Assembly: GCA_030062745.1 (NCBI GenBank)
Contig: CP099847.1
Location: forward strand, 22,904,374-22,968,373
Source: Capitulum mitella
Lineage: Eukaryota > Arthropoda > Thecostraca > Pollicipedomorpha > Pollicipedidae
Direction: 5' to 3'
DNA length: 64,000 bases
Shown: in pieces, positions 44,501-55,480 of the stretch
How positions within the stretch are numbered: position 1 is the first letter of the stretch
How the letters are laid out: every line of letters starts with the position of its first letter
The notes under the pieces: model-generated
The model's input: only the letters and a program-made list of their open reading frames with translations
What the model was told of the DNA's origin: nothing
Database searches by the model: none
Position numbers and translations under genes: made by a program

Positions 44501-47500
44501 ACCCCGCCCGCAGCACCTTTCAGACCCTGATAAGGCAGAATGTGGCAACCAAGTAACCCAGAAGAATGCGGACTTCATTAGTAAATAGATCGGTTATGTG
44601 AGAGTCTCGTACATTATTTACCAACGCCTGGTAATTTTTTTCATTCTCACTTCAACAATTACGTCATGTTTGGTGATCAAACCGTTTCGCAGTGCGTTTT
44701 GAACCAGCAACGAACACAACAAAACAGCAGTGCAAGTGATATTTTTAGTTAAATTGGTTGGATACGCACGTGAATATTGTACAATGCAGATGTTTTTTTG
44801 CCACGCAGTTGAAACAAACAAGATTTGTAGAATTATTCATGCGCTTCACAAACAGTTGTATGACCGACCTCCTGTGGCTGGTCGACGGCTGGCCGACCAT
44901 CTTTGGCAGACCCCCTGTAGCCGAAGAACGTTCTGACCGGCCATCTTTGGCAGACCCTCAGCAGCTGACCTCTGACCGGCCATCTCCAGCAGACCCTCTG
45001 CAGCCGACCTCCGACCGACCATCTCTGGCCCGTCACTGCTGCTCCTTATTTCCGAATATCTGCATTATGTCAACAATCCATGATTGACTATGGTTTATAG
45101 TTACGTGTTGAACTGGTAATTTTTTGCGTAAATAATGAGGATTATTCCTTTGTACACTCGCACATATTCTGCACTTCGCCCGCTCGCAGCAAATTAGGGT
45201 ATGCTCGGTCTCCCTCGTCACGTGTCCTAGGAGGCTTGTCACTCTTATTAATGGATGGTAACTACACTCGGTCCCCAAGATGACCAAGAAGGACAACACT
45301 GCAGCTTGCAATTGTTTTCCATTGGTACATACGTTCTCAGTATTGTCTCCTCTAACCGAAAATCTGTGAACGATTGTGGAAGATTTCTCCGGAGGACAAT
45401 TCGCTGTTGCTCAAAAATGTAATGCCTGCGGCGGTCTCTGGGAAGCGGCGGCTTGTTTGTGGTGGGACGCCTCCCCAGTCACTCGATCTCGGCCGCGTCA
45501 GGCGGCCCCTCCCCATCGCCAGACCTCCAGATGCTCCGTCGCCAAGTGTGACCCGTTAATCCAGCACTTTCCCACGCCCGCCCTGGCAATGTTTTACGGC
45601 GCGTCGAAGCGGCAAGCGGCTCATTTCACGACAGAGAACGACTGTTCTCGGTTGACGCCCCCCGACCGGAGGAACCTTCCTGCGCACCGCCGCCGCGCTC
45701 ATGCCTCAGCAGAGGACGCGCGAATTACCGAACAAGTGCACGGCGCCTCCGTGGGGGACGGGATCATGTTTCGCCGGTGGGTGCCTGCCCCCGCTCGACG
45801 CGCCGACACCGGCAGTGGGCCGCTGTCCTGTGCGGAGTGTGGACACGAGTGGAGCGCCGTCCTGTTTGCGGTGTGGACAGCCGTCTGCCCTGGACGGAGA
45901 CCTGACTCGCCGGCCATTGACGGGCGGCGGCCATGCGGCCGTGCTGCTGCCTGCTGCCGCTGCTGCTGCTGCTGCTGCTGCTGCTGCCGGGAGGCGGCGC
46001 GGCGCTGCCGCCGGGCGCCGCCGTGTTCCGGCTCCCGGAGGCGGCCAACTGGAGCGCGCTGCTGGTGGACACCGCCACCGGCCAGCTGCTGGCCGGCGGC
46101 CGCAGCGCTCTGGTTCGGCTGGCCGCCGTTGACCTCTCGCTGACCGAGCTGGCCCGCTGGCCGGCCGACCCGCTCGACCGGCGCCGCTGCCGGCTGAAGG
46201 GCCAGCCGGCCGCGCTCTGCGCCAACCACGTGACGGCGCTGCACCGGCGCGGCCGCCGCCTGCTCGCCTGCGCCACCAACGCGTTCGCGCCGGTCTGCAC
46301 GTGGCGGCGCGCCGACTTCGTCTCGACAGTGGAGCGGAACATGAGCGGGCTGGGCGTCAGTCCGCACTCGCCGCGGCGGCCGGCTGTCTCGCTGGTGGCC
46401 GAGGACGGCACGCTGTTCGCGGCAGCGGCGGTCGACTTCGCCGGCGCGGACGTGGCCGTGTGGGCGGCGCCGGCCGGCGGCGCGGCCGTCCGCTCGCCGC
46501 CGCACGACGCCGGCTGGCTGGACGCGCCGCGGCCCGCCGCGCTGCTGTCCGCCGGCCGGTACGTGTACGCGGTGCTGACGGAAGCCGGCGCCGGCTGCGG
46601 CGGCCGCCGGCCACAGCTGACCGTGGTCCGGCTGTGCGCGGCCGACGCCGTCCGGCCGAGCCGCGGCCGCCACTGGCGGACATTCCGCTCGGTCCGGCTC
46701 GACTGCCGGCTGCGGGGCGAGCGCGGCGAGCCGCTGCTGCGCCGCGCGCTGGCCGCCGCGCTGGCCGGCGGCCGGCTGTACGTGGCGGCCGGCGCGGCGC
46801 CGCTGGCCGGCTCGGCCGTCTGCCAGTACCGGCTGGCGGACGTGGACGCGGCGCTGGACGGGCCGCACCTGCGGCCGCGCCCGGCTGGCGGCGGGCAGCC
46901 GGCGCCGACGCCGGCCGAGCAGTGCGCCGAGCCGCCGGCCGCCGCCGAACACTTCCACCGGATGGCCGCAGCCGTGCGCCAGGCGCGGCCGGCGCTGGCC
47001 GCCGACGCGGACCACGCCTGGCGGTTCGTCGCCGTCGACGAGGTGCCGGTCGGAAACGACACGGCGGTGGTTCTGTTCACGGTGTCGGAGCGCGGCGTGC
47101 TGCGAAAGACGCGGCTGCTGGCCGGCGGCGGCAGCTGCCAGCTGGACACGGTCCGCGTGTTTGACGAGCTGTCGTTGAACCGCAGCGCTGTGCGGAGCCT
47201 TGCACATGACTCCGCCACCTCGGCGCTGTTCATTGGCACCGACGACGAGGTGGTTCGGCTGCCGGCCGCCAGATGCCACTGGATGGCGTCGGAGGCCGCC
47301 TGCCTGGCCGGCGCCGACCCGCACTGCGGCTGGGACGGCGGCCGCTGCACGACTCGGCCGCCGGCTGCCGGCGCCAGCTGGCGGCGGTCGGCGGGCGCCT
47401 GTCCGCCGGCCGGCGGGGACGCCGCCGCCGCCGCCGGCTGGTCGGCCTGGTCGCCGTGGTCGGTGTGCGGCCGGCGCGACTCGGCTCCGCTCACCTGCCG

Positions 47501-50500
47501 CTGCCGGCGGCGGGCTTGCGCCGGCGGCCACTGCCCGGGCGCCGCCGTCCAGGTGTCCGACTGCGCCGTGGCCGGCGGCTGGGGGCCCTGGTCGCCGTGG
47601 TCGCCGTGCTCGGCCACGTGCGGACTGGCGGCGCGCGGCCGGCGGCGCGTCTGCTCGGACCCGGCGCCTTCCGGCGGCGGCCCGCCCTGCCGCGGCGCCG
47701 CCCAGCAGCAGCAGCTGTGCGCGCTGCCGGCGTGCGCGCCGCGGCCGCGGCCGCCCGTCGCTGGCGGCTGGTCGCAGTGGACGGCCTGGAGCGGCTGCCA
47801 CGCCGGTTGCGGCTCGGCGGCCGGCCTGCGCCGCCGGCGGCGCCGCTGCGACGCGCCGGCGCCGGCGCACGGCGGCGCGCCTTGCCCGGGCTGCGACCTA
47901 GAGGTGGCGCCCTGCGGCCGGACGCCGTGCCCGGACCACCGGCTCGACTCGGGGTGGTCCGAGTGGGTCAGCCTGCCGGCGGCGGCCGCCGCCTCGCCGC
48001 GCAACGCCCGGCTGCTGCGCGGCCGCGGCGTGGAGCGGGTCCGGCGCCGGTTCAGCTTCTCCTGCTGGGCGCGGACGGAACGCAGCATCATCGTCAGCCG
48101 CCAGCTGGAGACGATGCGGCGGCTCTGCGGGCCGGACGGCAGCTGCCGGCTGCTGGGCAGCCGGCCCGGCCGCGGCTGGGGCGACTGGAGCGCGTGGTCG
48201 CGCTGCTCGCGACCCTGCAATCGCGGCGTGACATTCCGGAGCCGGCCGTGCCACGGCGCGGCGGCCGACTGCCCCGGCGCCAGCCGCGAGGAGAAGCAGT
48301 GTCACGTGCACCCGTGTCCGACGGTCTGGTCCTGCTGGAGCCCGTGGTCCGACTGTGCTCAGGAGTGTCCGGCGCCGGGGCGCGGCGAGCGGCGGCGGCG
48401 GCGAGCGGCGGCGGCGGCTCTGCGTGAGCTCGATCGGCCGGCCGGCCGGCGGCTGCCCGGGCCGGGCCGAGGAGGCGGCCGCCTGCGCGGTCGCCGCCTG
48501 CGCCGGCTGGCTGCCCTGGGGCGACTGGTCGCCCTGTGACGGCGGCGGTCTGCAGCGCCGGGAGCGCCGCTGCCCGGCGGCCAACTGCAGCGGCGCCGCC
48601 GGCCAGCGCCGGCCGTGCTGGCAGCCGGCGCCGGCCGGGCGCTCCGCCGCCGCCGCCGCCGCCTGGTTGCCGCTGCTGGCCGCCGGTCTGGGCTCGTTCT
48701 GCGCCGGCGCGGCGGCCGCGGCGGCGCTCACCTGCCGTCTGATGGCCGGCGGGTCGGCGGCGTCCTCCGGCGCCGGCTCGGTGCCGTCCAGCCCGCACTA
48801 CATCGCCGGCGCGGCGCCCGAGTTCTTCCCGGCGGCGGCGGCGGCCGGCTGCCCGGTGCTGAGCTCGCTGGAGCAGGCCGACCGGCTGAGCGGCGCCTGG
48901 AGCCTGGCGATCGCGCTGCGTCGGCCCGCCGCCGCCGCCGCCGCCCGGCTCGCCCCCATCGCCGAGGAGCGGCCCGACCTGCCGGACGAGTGAAGCCGCC
49001 ACCGCCTCCTCTGGGGCGGCTGAGCCGAGGAGGGGCTCGGCCCGTCGGACGAGTGAAGCCGCCACCGCCCCCTCTGGGGCGGCTCAGCCGAGGAGCGGCC
49101 CGACCTGCCGGACGAGTGAAGCCGCCACCGCCCCCTCTGGGGCGTTTCAGCCGAGGAACGGCCCGACCCGCCGGGCGAGTGAAGCCGCCACCGCCTCCTC
49201 TGGGGCGGCTCAGCCGAGGAGGGGCTCGGCCCGCCGGCGGAGCGCCGGGTCGGCCGCAGCTGAGCGACCCGGCCTGTTGCAGTGACCTGGGTTTATCCGC
49301 GTCTGTGAGGCACGAGAGGAAAACCTGCTGCCTCACGTCGGCGTGCTGTGTGTGCGGACTGAACTGCCGGCCCAACGTTTGGGGATTCCTATCCATGGAT
49401 GGATGGAGGACTGGGCGTTTGGAAAATAACTAGCGTTCATAGTCGCGCTTATCTCATTATGTACATATATCGGCAGTCATCGTGCTTTCATTACACCGCC
49501 ATACACGCAAAAGATGGGTAAATGCATTTGCGTTTTACTCTGTCTCTGTCTGATGATTGATTATACCTGTGTCTGCATGAAACCCCTCTGAGAGAAGGCT
49601 GCCACCGTCAGTGAAGAAGAGGCGACTGGCGCAGGTTTGAACAGCGTGTTTAGCTGTTCAGGAAATGCAGTAGTGCGGTTTAGCGAGGATTATTCTATTA
49701 CGATCATCGATAGCTTAATATTGCGTAACCTAACACAACCTGGCTTAAATTGGCCAAACCCAATCTCATCTCGCCTGGTCTACAGACAAGCACCTAACCA
49801 GACCATATAAGCACCGTATAACCACGTTGTCAGTGTCCTTTAAAACCCCAAAGTGAACTAACGATGAGGCAGTAACACGGTCACATATGCATATGGGTGT
49901 TTTTTTTTACTTCCGCTCGGCTTAGGGTAATTTCTTAGTGTGACTGGTTGGTCGCTAGAGGAGAGTTTGGCTGGATGTGACGCCGTAGATCCCAGCACTA
50001 CCCGTCGTTGAAATACCTGACCGTGTGTGTAGCAACCCTAACGGCTGGTAGGACGGCGGCCGTATCGACTTCTTGGAGGCTGTACCAACTTTGGATGATT
50101 TTAACATTAGGTCCGTGACATATGGAACGAAGTTGCCTAAAAAATGGAGCTGGCCCTGCCAACTTTGAAACACTCCTAAACTCATGCACCGGACAGCGTT
50201 CATGCAGTGCCCAAACATGACCAGGCTGTGACTACGTTTCGGCTGCGCGGGAAGCGGTCTTCTCTGGGTTTGTTACAGAGCCCTGTCGTCTTTCTGTTTC
50301 GGTCCTAGCCATCATCATTCACTGCGGCCAGCGGATTTCCGGTGCTTCCGTCGTCTCACGCTCCGGCGTGACGTCTCGCGACCCGGAAGTCGAGCGTTTC
50401 CGCCGCGGTCCGATTGAACTCACCTCGAACTGGAGGAAGTCCAGCCGGATCTGCGTGACGTCGGGGAACGACTTTTGGACGCTGAAGACGCAGCTGCGTG

Positions 50501-52599
50501 CCGTCGTGCCCGTGTCCGGGTACTCGGGGTTGACGAAGAACGTGCCGTTCTGGTCGGTGCTGCCGCCGCACGAGAGGGTGACTACCGGAGGACGGACGTT
50601 CGTGTGACTGCAGTAGTACAGCCAGGGGGACGGCGGCACTTCGGACCACAAAGCGAACACGGTTGCTTAGGCTGAAGTGGAAGAATGGGCTTGTAGAAAG
50701 TCGGCTTACCGTCGCTGATGTCATCGAATGCTGCTTATGTCATCGTCATCGCACCCATTTGTCTTGCAATGTTCCGCTTGTGAGAGCGAGTGCGAGAGTT
50801 ACGGTTCCAGTTGTGCAATGGCATATCGCAAACGGCTGCAGTAAACATGACGGCTCCGCGTTCGGCACTACTGGGGCAGGAGAGCCCAGCCGGCGGCCGG
50901 GGCCGACTCACAGACGCAGCAGACGCCGAAGCCCATGGCGCAGGAGCCCCGGGCCAGTCCGCCCCGGCCGCTGCACTCGCTGGGCAGGTAGCAGGTGCCG
51001 GTCGCCGTGAAGCCGGCCGGCTCGCTGCTCTCACAGGCAGAGTTGGAGAACCGCACCAGCGTGAACAGCGGCAGGACTGGCGGCGTTACTCAGCGTGAAC
51101 ATCAGAAGGGATGGGGACGTCAGTTAGCGGGAACACCGGCAGAACCGGGGACATCTGTCAGCGCGAAAAGCGGCAGGACTAGGGACATCACTTAGCATAG
51201 CAGCCTCAGAACAAGGGATATCAGCATGAGTGGAGGCAAAACGTATGTCGCCAGAACCGTGAATAAGCATCGAAACCTGCGTGAACTGGCATCCAGAGAA
51301 GCGTGAAAACTAACGCGGAGCGAATTGAAGCCTGTGCGGCATCAATAGCGACGAAACTGACGCATCAGACTAGCGTGAACACCATCAGAATCGGTGCGAC
51401 CAAAAGCAGCATAAACAGTATCAGGGCTGTCGGCATCGAGAACAGCGTAAATAGACACAAAACTGACAGCGTCAAACCATTGCAAACAACAGTGCCAGAA
51501 CGATCCCAGAATCAAGACCTTTGTGGACAGTGCTGGAACTAGTGATGTCATGATCTGGGTAAACAGTGACAGAGCTGATGGCACGTGAAGGGAATCAGGG
51601 CAGAATGCAGCGAAGCTTTGTTCACGGCTGCATGGTTCACACGGAGCAGAACTCACAAAGAAATTTGCTGTTCCTCGGAGGATCTCTTGGCATTTGCACG
51701 CCATGCTCGGCGCCCGCGTCCTCAATGTCGTTCACGCTCCACTCTGCGTCGCCCACTCCTCCAGTTTCACCTAGCACCGTGTCGTTTTGGCGCGGCTCAG
51801 CCGCGCCGGCGTTAATGTCACTCCACACAGAGGCCCTCTCCCGTACCGACATGGCACTGTCGCGGGCGCCGGCCGCCTCGCCTGTGCGATGAGGTCCCAG
51901 CCGTCCGCCGTGGCCGCCTCCGCCGCCGGCCGGCGCGTCTGGCTGCTGCCTGCGGGAAACATCGGCAGGGGAGCCGCGACGGTCCGCGGTGTCCGTGTCG
52001 GCACTGGCCTGCTCCGTTCCCGGATAAGGACGGCGCCTTCGTGGGTCCTGGTTCCGGCTGTCATGTGGGTCCTGGTGCAGGCTTTCGGGCCGGTCCTGGT
52101 GCCTGTTGCGCTGCGGGTCCTGGTAACGGCCCGCCGCTGAGTACTGTCGCCGCTCCTGGTACCTGCTGCTCTGCGGGTCCTGGTACCTGTTGTGCTGCGG
52201 GTCCTGGTGTCGGCTCGCCGCTGAGCCCTGGTATTTCCCCTGGTACGTGTTGCGCTGCGGATCCTGGTTCCTGTTGCGTTGCGGTTTCTGGTGCCGCTCT
52301 TGGTACCTGCTGCGCTGCGGGTCCTGGTGCCGGCTGGCGGTAGAGTCCTGGTGCCGGTCCCGGTGCCTGTTACGCTGCGGTTCCTGGTGCCGGCTGGTGG
52401 CAGAGTCCTGGTGCCTCTCCTGGTACCTGCTGCGCTGTGGGTCCTGGTAGCGGCCGGGTGCCAGGTGCGGGTATCTGCTGCGGTAGTATTCGGTCCGTCT
52501 CGGCTGCGGGTGCCGCCCACCGGGTGCGCCGTCGGCCGCCGCGCCGGCCAGCCACAACAGCAGTAGGAGAGCCTCCAGCGGGCGCGCCGCTACCGCCAT
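41515..52599 (-). CDS. Secreted CUB-domain protein with Gln/Arg-rich N-terminal repeats
   Basis: A secreted protein of an arthropod CUB family with no assigned function that I know of. Coding exons are 52599-51657, 51076-50912, 50581-50424, 43776-43668, 43549-43335, 42845-42710, 42088-41927 and 41624-41515, in total 1998 nt, 665 residues plus stop, with all phases matching. Residues 1-23 are a signal peptide (Leu-rich core, AGAAADG). Residues about 45-215 repeat a unit like RYQDPQRS/RHQDRHQDS. A Cys-rich module follows (CYLPSECSGRGG, SCAMGFGVCCVF, about 325-370), then a CUB domain (about 372-492: LSCGGSTDQNGTFFVNPEYP, RLDFLQFE, VPAICGLNSGQHMYLEV, RWRVKVTQY) and a second CUB-like half (about 504-660: HCLQYFTG, CIRKESGFCSITYSV, ADRLCGDRL, GRGFRLYYRQNPC). 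An AG directly precedes the start codon, so the ATG may begin the second exon. Intron 3 (43777-50423) houses the semaphorin gene. The last exon lies in CpG-poor DNA. Confidence 0.92.
43777..45932. other. CUB gene intron 3, part before the semaphorin
   Basis: No exon was recognised on either strand. It holds a short minisatellite at 44890-45035 and, from 45376, a GC-rich leader to the semaphorin start codon in which open frames exist but show no domain. Confidence 0.5.
44890..45035. repeat. Short tandem repeat, about 40-bp units
   Basis: Three to four copies of GACCGGCCATCTTTGGCAGA followed by CCCTCAGCAGCTGACCTCT-like sequence, spacing about 39-44 bp. In an intron of the CUB gene. Confidence 0.75.
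45933..48993 (+). CDS. SEMA5: Intronless class-5 semaphorin, frameshifted near codon 818
   Basis: Single-exon semaphorin 5-like gene; class 5 members are transmembrane guidance ligands for plexins. From ATG 45933 the frame is open for 868 codons: signal peptide (Leu run coded by CTG), sema domain (about 30-445, with CATNAFAPVC, NMSGLGVSP, LFIGTDDEVVRL), PSI domain (about 447-485, CLAGADPHCGWDGGRC), then thrombospondin type-1 repeats starting near 502, 548, 611, 672, 747 and 799 (WSAWSPWSVC, WGPWSPWSPCSATCG, WSQWTAWSGC, WGDWSAWSRC, WSCWSPWSDC). At 48386-48417 the 16-mer GCGAGCGGCGGCGGCG is present twice in tandem; after it the matching frame is +1. That frame completes the sixth repeat, adds a seventh (WLPWGDWSPC), a transmembrane segment (LLAAGLGSFCAGAAAAAALT) and a cytoplasmic tail ending at TGA 48991. 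The lack of introns suggests a retrocopy. It lies antisense in CUB intron 3. It may be a pseudogene, a polymorphism or an assembly error. Confidence 0.85.
48961..49243 (+). repeat. 63-bp minisatellite spanning the semaphorin stop codon
   Basis: Four units plus a partial one. The landmark GAGTGAAGCCGCCACCGCC recurs with TGA at 48991, 49054, 49117 and 49180, exactly 63 bp apart. The first unit contains the last coding triplets (GAGGAGCGGCCCGACCTGCC) and the stop, so the array repeats the end of the gene into the 3' UTR. Because 63 is 21 codons, a lost stop would be followed by another in frame 21 codons later. Confidence 0.93.
49244..50423. other. CUB gene intron 3, part after the semaphorin
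   Basis: No gene was recognised. A diverged dispersed repeat lies at 50010-50190. No clear AATAAA for the semaphorin was seen on the plus strand in this stretch. Confidence 0.5.
50010..50190. repeat. Dispersed repeat, copy 1
   Basis: The ordered words GTGTGTGTAGCA, GGCGGCCGTATCGACTTC, TTTAACATTAGG and GAGCTGGCCCTGCCAACT match, in the same order and spacing, a diverged copy at 54750-54945 (GTGTGTGTAGCA, GCCGCGGTCGTACCGAC, TTTAGCATTAGC, GAGCTCTGGCCATTCCA). Probably an old nonautonomous element; no terminal repeats were identified. Confidence 0.5.
51077..51656 (-). other. CUB gene intron 1
   Basis: The first coding intron, 580 bp, GT at 51656 and AG at 51077. It contains loosely repeated words of the type CAGCGTGAACA...CAGAAC every 35-50 bp (about 51050-51560), a decayed tandem array. 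Confidence 0.6.
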
Positions 52600-52663
52600 C
52601 TGGCGTCGGCAGCGGCGGGCATAACGCCGACCAGCGGCCTCTCCGCCGAGGACGCCGCCCGAG

Positions 52664-53270
52664 GACCAGACTTGACCGGACCGGACTGGACTGGATCGGA
52701 CCGGACCGGACGGCGGCGTCCTCACCGCCGGCCCGGAGAGGCAGCGGCCGTCCTCACCGCCGGCACAGAGAGGCAGCGGCCGTCCTCACCGCCGGCCCGG
52801 AGAGGCAGCGGCCGTCCTCACCGCCGGCACAGAGAGGCAGCGGCCGTCCTCACCGTCGGCCCGGAGCGGCAGCGGCCGTCCTGACCCCCGGCCCAGAGAG
52901 GCAGCGGCCGTCCTCACCGCCGGCACAGAGAGGCAGCGGCCGTCCTCACCGTCGGCCCGGAGCGGCAGCGACCGTCCTGACCCCCGGCCCAGAGAGGCAG
53001 CGGCCGTCCTCACCGCCGGCACAGAGAGGCAGCGGCCGTCCTCACCGCCGGCCCGGAGAGGCAGCGGCCGTCCTCACCGCCGGCACAGAGAGGCAGCGGC
53101 CGTCCTCACCGCCGGCCCGGAGAGGCAGCGGCCGTCCTCACCGCCGGCCCGGAGCGGCAGCGGCCGTCCTCACCTCCGGCCCAGAGAGGCAGCGGCCGTC
53201 CTCACCTCCGGCCCAGAGGGGCAGCGGCCGTCCTCACCGCCGGCCCAGAGAGGCAGCGGCCGTCGTCGCA
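52664..53270 (-). repeat. 32-bp minisatellite upstream of the CUB gene, donor-like units
   Basis: A short GGACC-type tract (52674-52710) is followed by about 17 units of 32 bp. Two variants, GCCCGGAGAGGCAGCGGCC and GCACAGAGAGGCAGCGGCC, often alternate, giving a 64-bp higher-order period. On the minus strand most units read GGCGGTGAGGACGGCC, and GGTGAGGA is a good 5' splice site; a few read GGGTCAGGA instead. The array lies 5' of the CUB start codon, where a leader exon or promoter would be expected. Confidence 0.92.
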
Positions 53271-54749
53271 GTCTGGTCGGACTCCGTTGCACGGTCGGTC
53301 GGTGCTGCGGCGGCGGCTGAGATCACCTGCCGAGCGGCGCCGCTGCCGCCCGCTCTGCCCGGCTGGCCGGCGTCGACTGAGTGGAGGGTCGCGGTGCCTG
53401 ACCCCGACACCGGGCCCGGTCACGCTGGCTGGACAGGCCGGCCGCCGGAGAAAATCCCCGTGCAGTCGGGGGAGAACTTTCTTCGCTGCTCGGATGCAGA
53501 TCCCGCCTGATCGTGTTCAGGTGCCTTGTTAGCGTGGGTGGTTATCGCCTGTGTGCTTTCCCTTCTGTTGTGAGTTCGTTTTTCGTATAAAAACACCAAC
53601 AGGAAGCCACCATTGGTTAGGGCTGAGATAACATGAATCTTTGATTTTTGGAACGATTTATTTGTGTGGAAGGGCACGTTTGTAATGGAGTCGCAAGCAA
53701 ACCAAATGGGCGGCAGCCTTTAAGAAAAATAGGGGCGGAGGGCACGGGGAAAACAATGATGCAGTTTCTGGGATGTTGACAGATGTTCTTTTGGACCACA
53801 AGTGAAGTATACATCCGCCAAGGTACTGTCAGAATGACGAACGCACAAAGAAATGATATCGCGTGCTTCCCATCGCTTTGCAAGCCACTTTGCAGACTAT
53901 CCCGAAAACGTTTGCACGCATCTGTGCTTATGGCTTTCCGTCCCATGATCATTGTTTCGTCATCGATGACACCCCTGCGACTTGTGCTTTCTTTCATCTG
54001 GTTAACGGTTCTTTGGTACTCTTTGGGTTTATTCTCTCTCTACGTCTTTTATTTCCACACGTTTCTCGTCAGGAGGGCCTCTCCCACTAGAGCGGGTATT
54101 GTGCTGTTCGCTTATTACTCCATAGTGAAATGAATGCATTCGGCGAGTTCAGTTAGAGAAGTGCCTGCCGTGTTCGGTGTTCCATAGTGAAGGACTTGCT
54201 GATTCTCACAGATTAATTGCGACATGTACCGTCATTTTAAGCGAAAATTTCCGTTTTCCGGCACATTTGAGCCAGCAAGACCTTTGAACTTTTTATGTTT
54301 AGCGAAGACGCAGATTCTGGTGAAATCCTACTCCTAATAACGGAAATATGCTTCGTGGTCCGTAATGGCGTCAAGTTACTGTCGTGAGTTTAGCAGTGCG
54401 TGATAGAGCTTTGTCTTCCGTTTCGTGATAGAGGTCCTCTACCGTCGTCTCCACTTGACTTACTGCCTGTATAGAAAAGTAAAAGTAACAACTGCCATCG
54501 TTTGCAACAGCAAAATGGTTTGCAGCAACCGTTTCGAAAATCGCGAGCCGGTAACTGCGGGACATTTTCTTTTTTTTGTAGAGAACTGCTGTCGCAGCTC
54601 AGGAACCAAGTCCGTTTTCCCACTCCTGTGGGACCCTTCGAAGCCAGGCTGGAGTCATCTCTTCACCTTGTACAACATCCGCGTTTCCGTTTGATAAATA
54701 GGCCATCGCTGACATCACCGTCTCCGGTGGTGTGTCCGGTTTCCAAGAA

Positions 54750-54945
54750 AAACAATACGCTCGTGTGTGTAGCAGCCCGTGAGGCAGATAGGGCCGCGGT
54801 CGTACCGACATGATGGCAGTCCTACTGATCTCGAAAAGATTTAGCATTAGCTATATTGTGCTGCATTGAAATAAGTTGTCAGAAATGAGCTCTGGCCATT
54901 CCAGCTCTGTAAACGCTGAAAACACCGTTAAGTATGGTAAATAAG
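54750..54945. repeat. Dispersed repeat, copy 2
   Basis: Diverged partner of the copy at 50010-50190, same orientation, matching in ordered short blocks over about 180 bp. Confidence 0.5.
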
Positions 54946-55248
54946 ATCACGCCAGTTCATTGAATATTTAGCCCAGGTATCTGTTGCTACGACGCCTGAA
55001 AAAAACAACCTTAATACAGGCTCATACGAAAAGTTACATCTTCTGGCTTTCTTACGTGCATTGCACTCACTCTTTCCATGTCCTTACATGCCTTCGATGG
55101 ACTGGAAGTGCGGTATCCAACACGCATTCCCGTGGCTCGCGATGATTGGTCGGTATCCGTATCCGGCCTCTGGCCTGTATTCGTATCCGGCTGAATGCTA
55201 AATCCGGCGGGCCCCGGTCTGCTCTGAATGGCTCGACTCTCTTCACTG

Positions 55249-55480
55249 CCGAGCCCTGGCGGTTACGCCCCGATCACTACCGAGCCCTGGCGGTTACGCC
55301 CGATCACTACCGAGCCCTGGCGATTACACCCGATCACTGCCGAGCCCTGGCGGTTACGCCCGATCACTACTGAGCCCTGGCGGTTACGCCCCGATCACTA
55401 CCGAGCCCTGGCGGTTACGCCCCGATCACTACCGAGCCCTGGCGGTTACGCCCCGATCACTACCGAGCCCTGGCGGTCAC
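55249..55480. repeat. 31-bp minisatellite, about eight copies
   Basis: Unit CGAGCCCTGGCGGTTACGCC plus CCGATCACTAC, 30 or 31 bp depending on a C count. Copies are nearly identical, so expansion is recent. Frames reading through it are artefacts. Confidence 0.95.

Noticed and set aside
45699..48220. Antisense frames of 723 and 818 codons
   Set aside because: Shadows of the GC-rich semaphorin gene; they are Arg/Ala/Pro-rich without domains, while the sense frame holds sema, PSI and thrombospondin repeats.
52437..53510. 357-codon plus-strand frame
   Set aside because: Mostly the 32-bp minisatellite; repeats Arg-Gly-Ser-Gly-type blocks with no domain.
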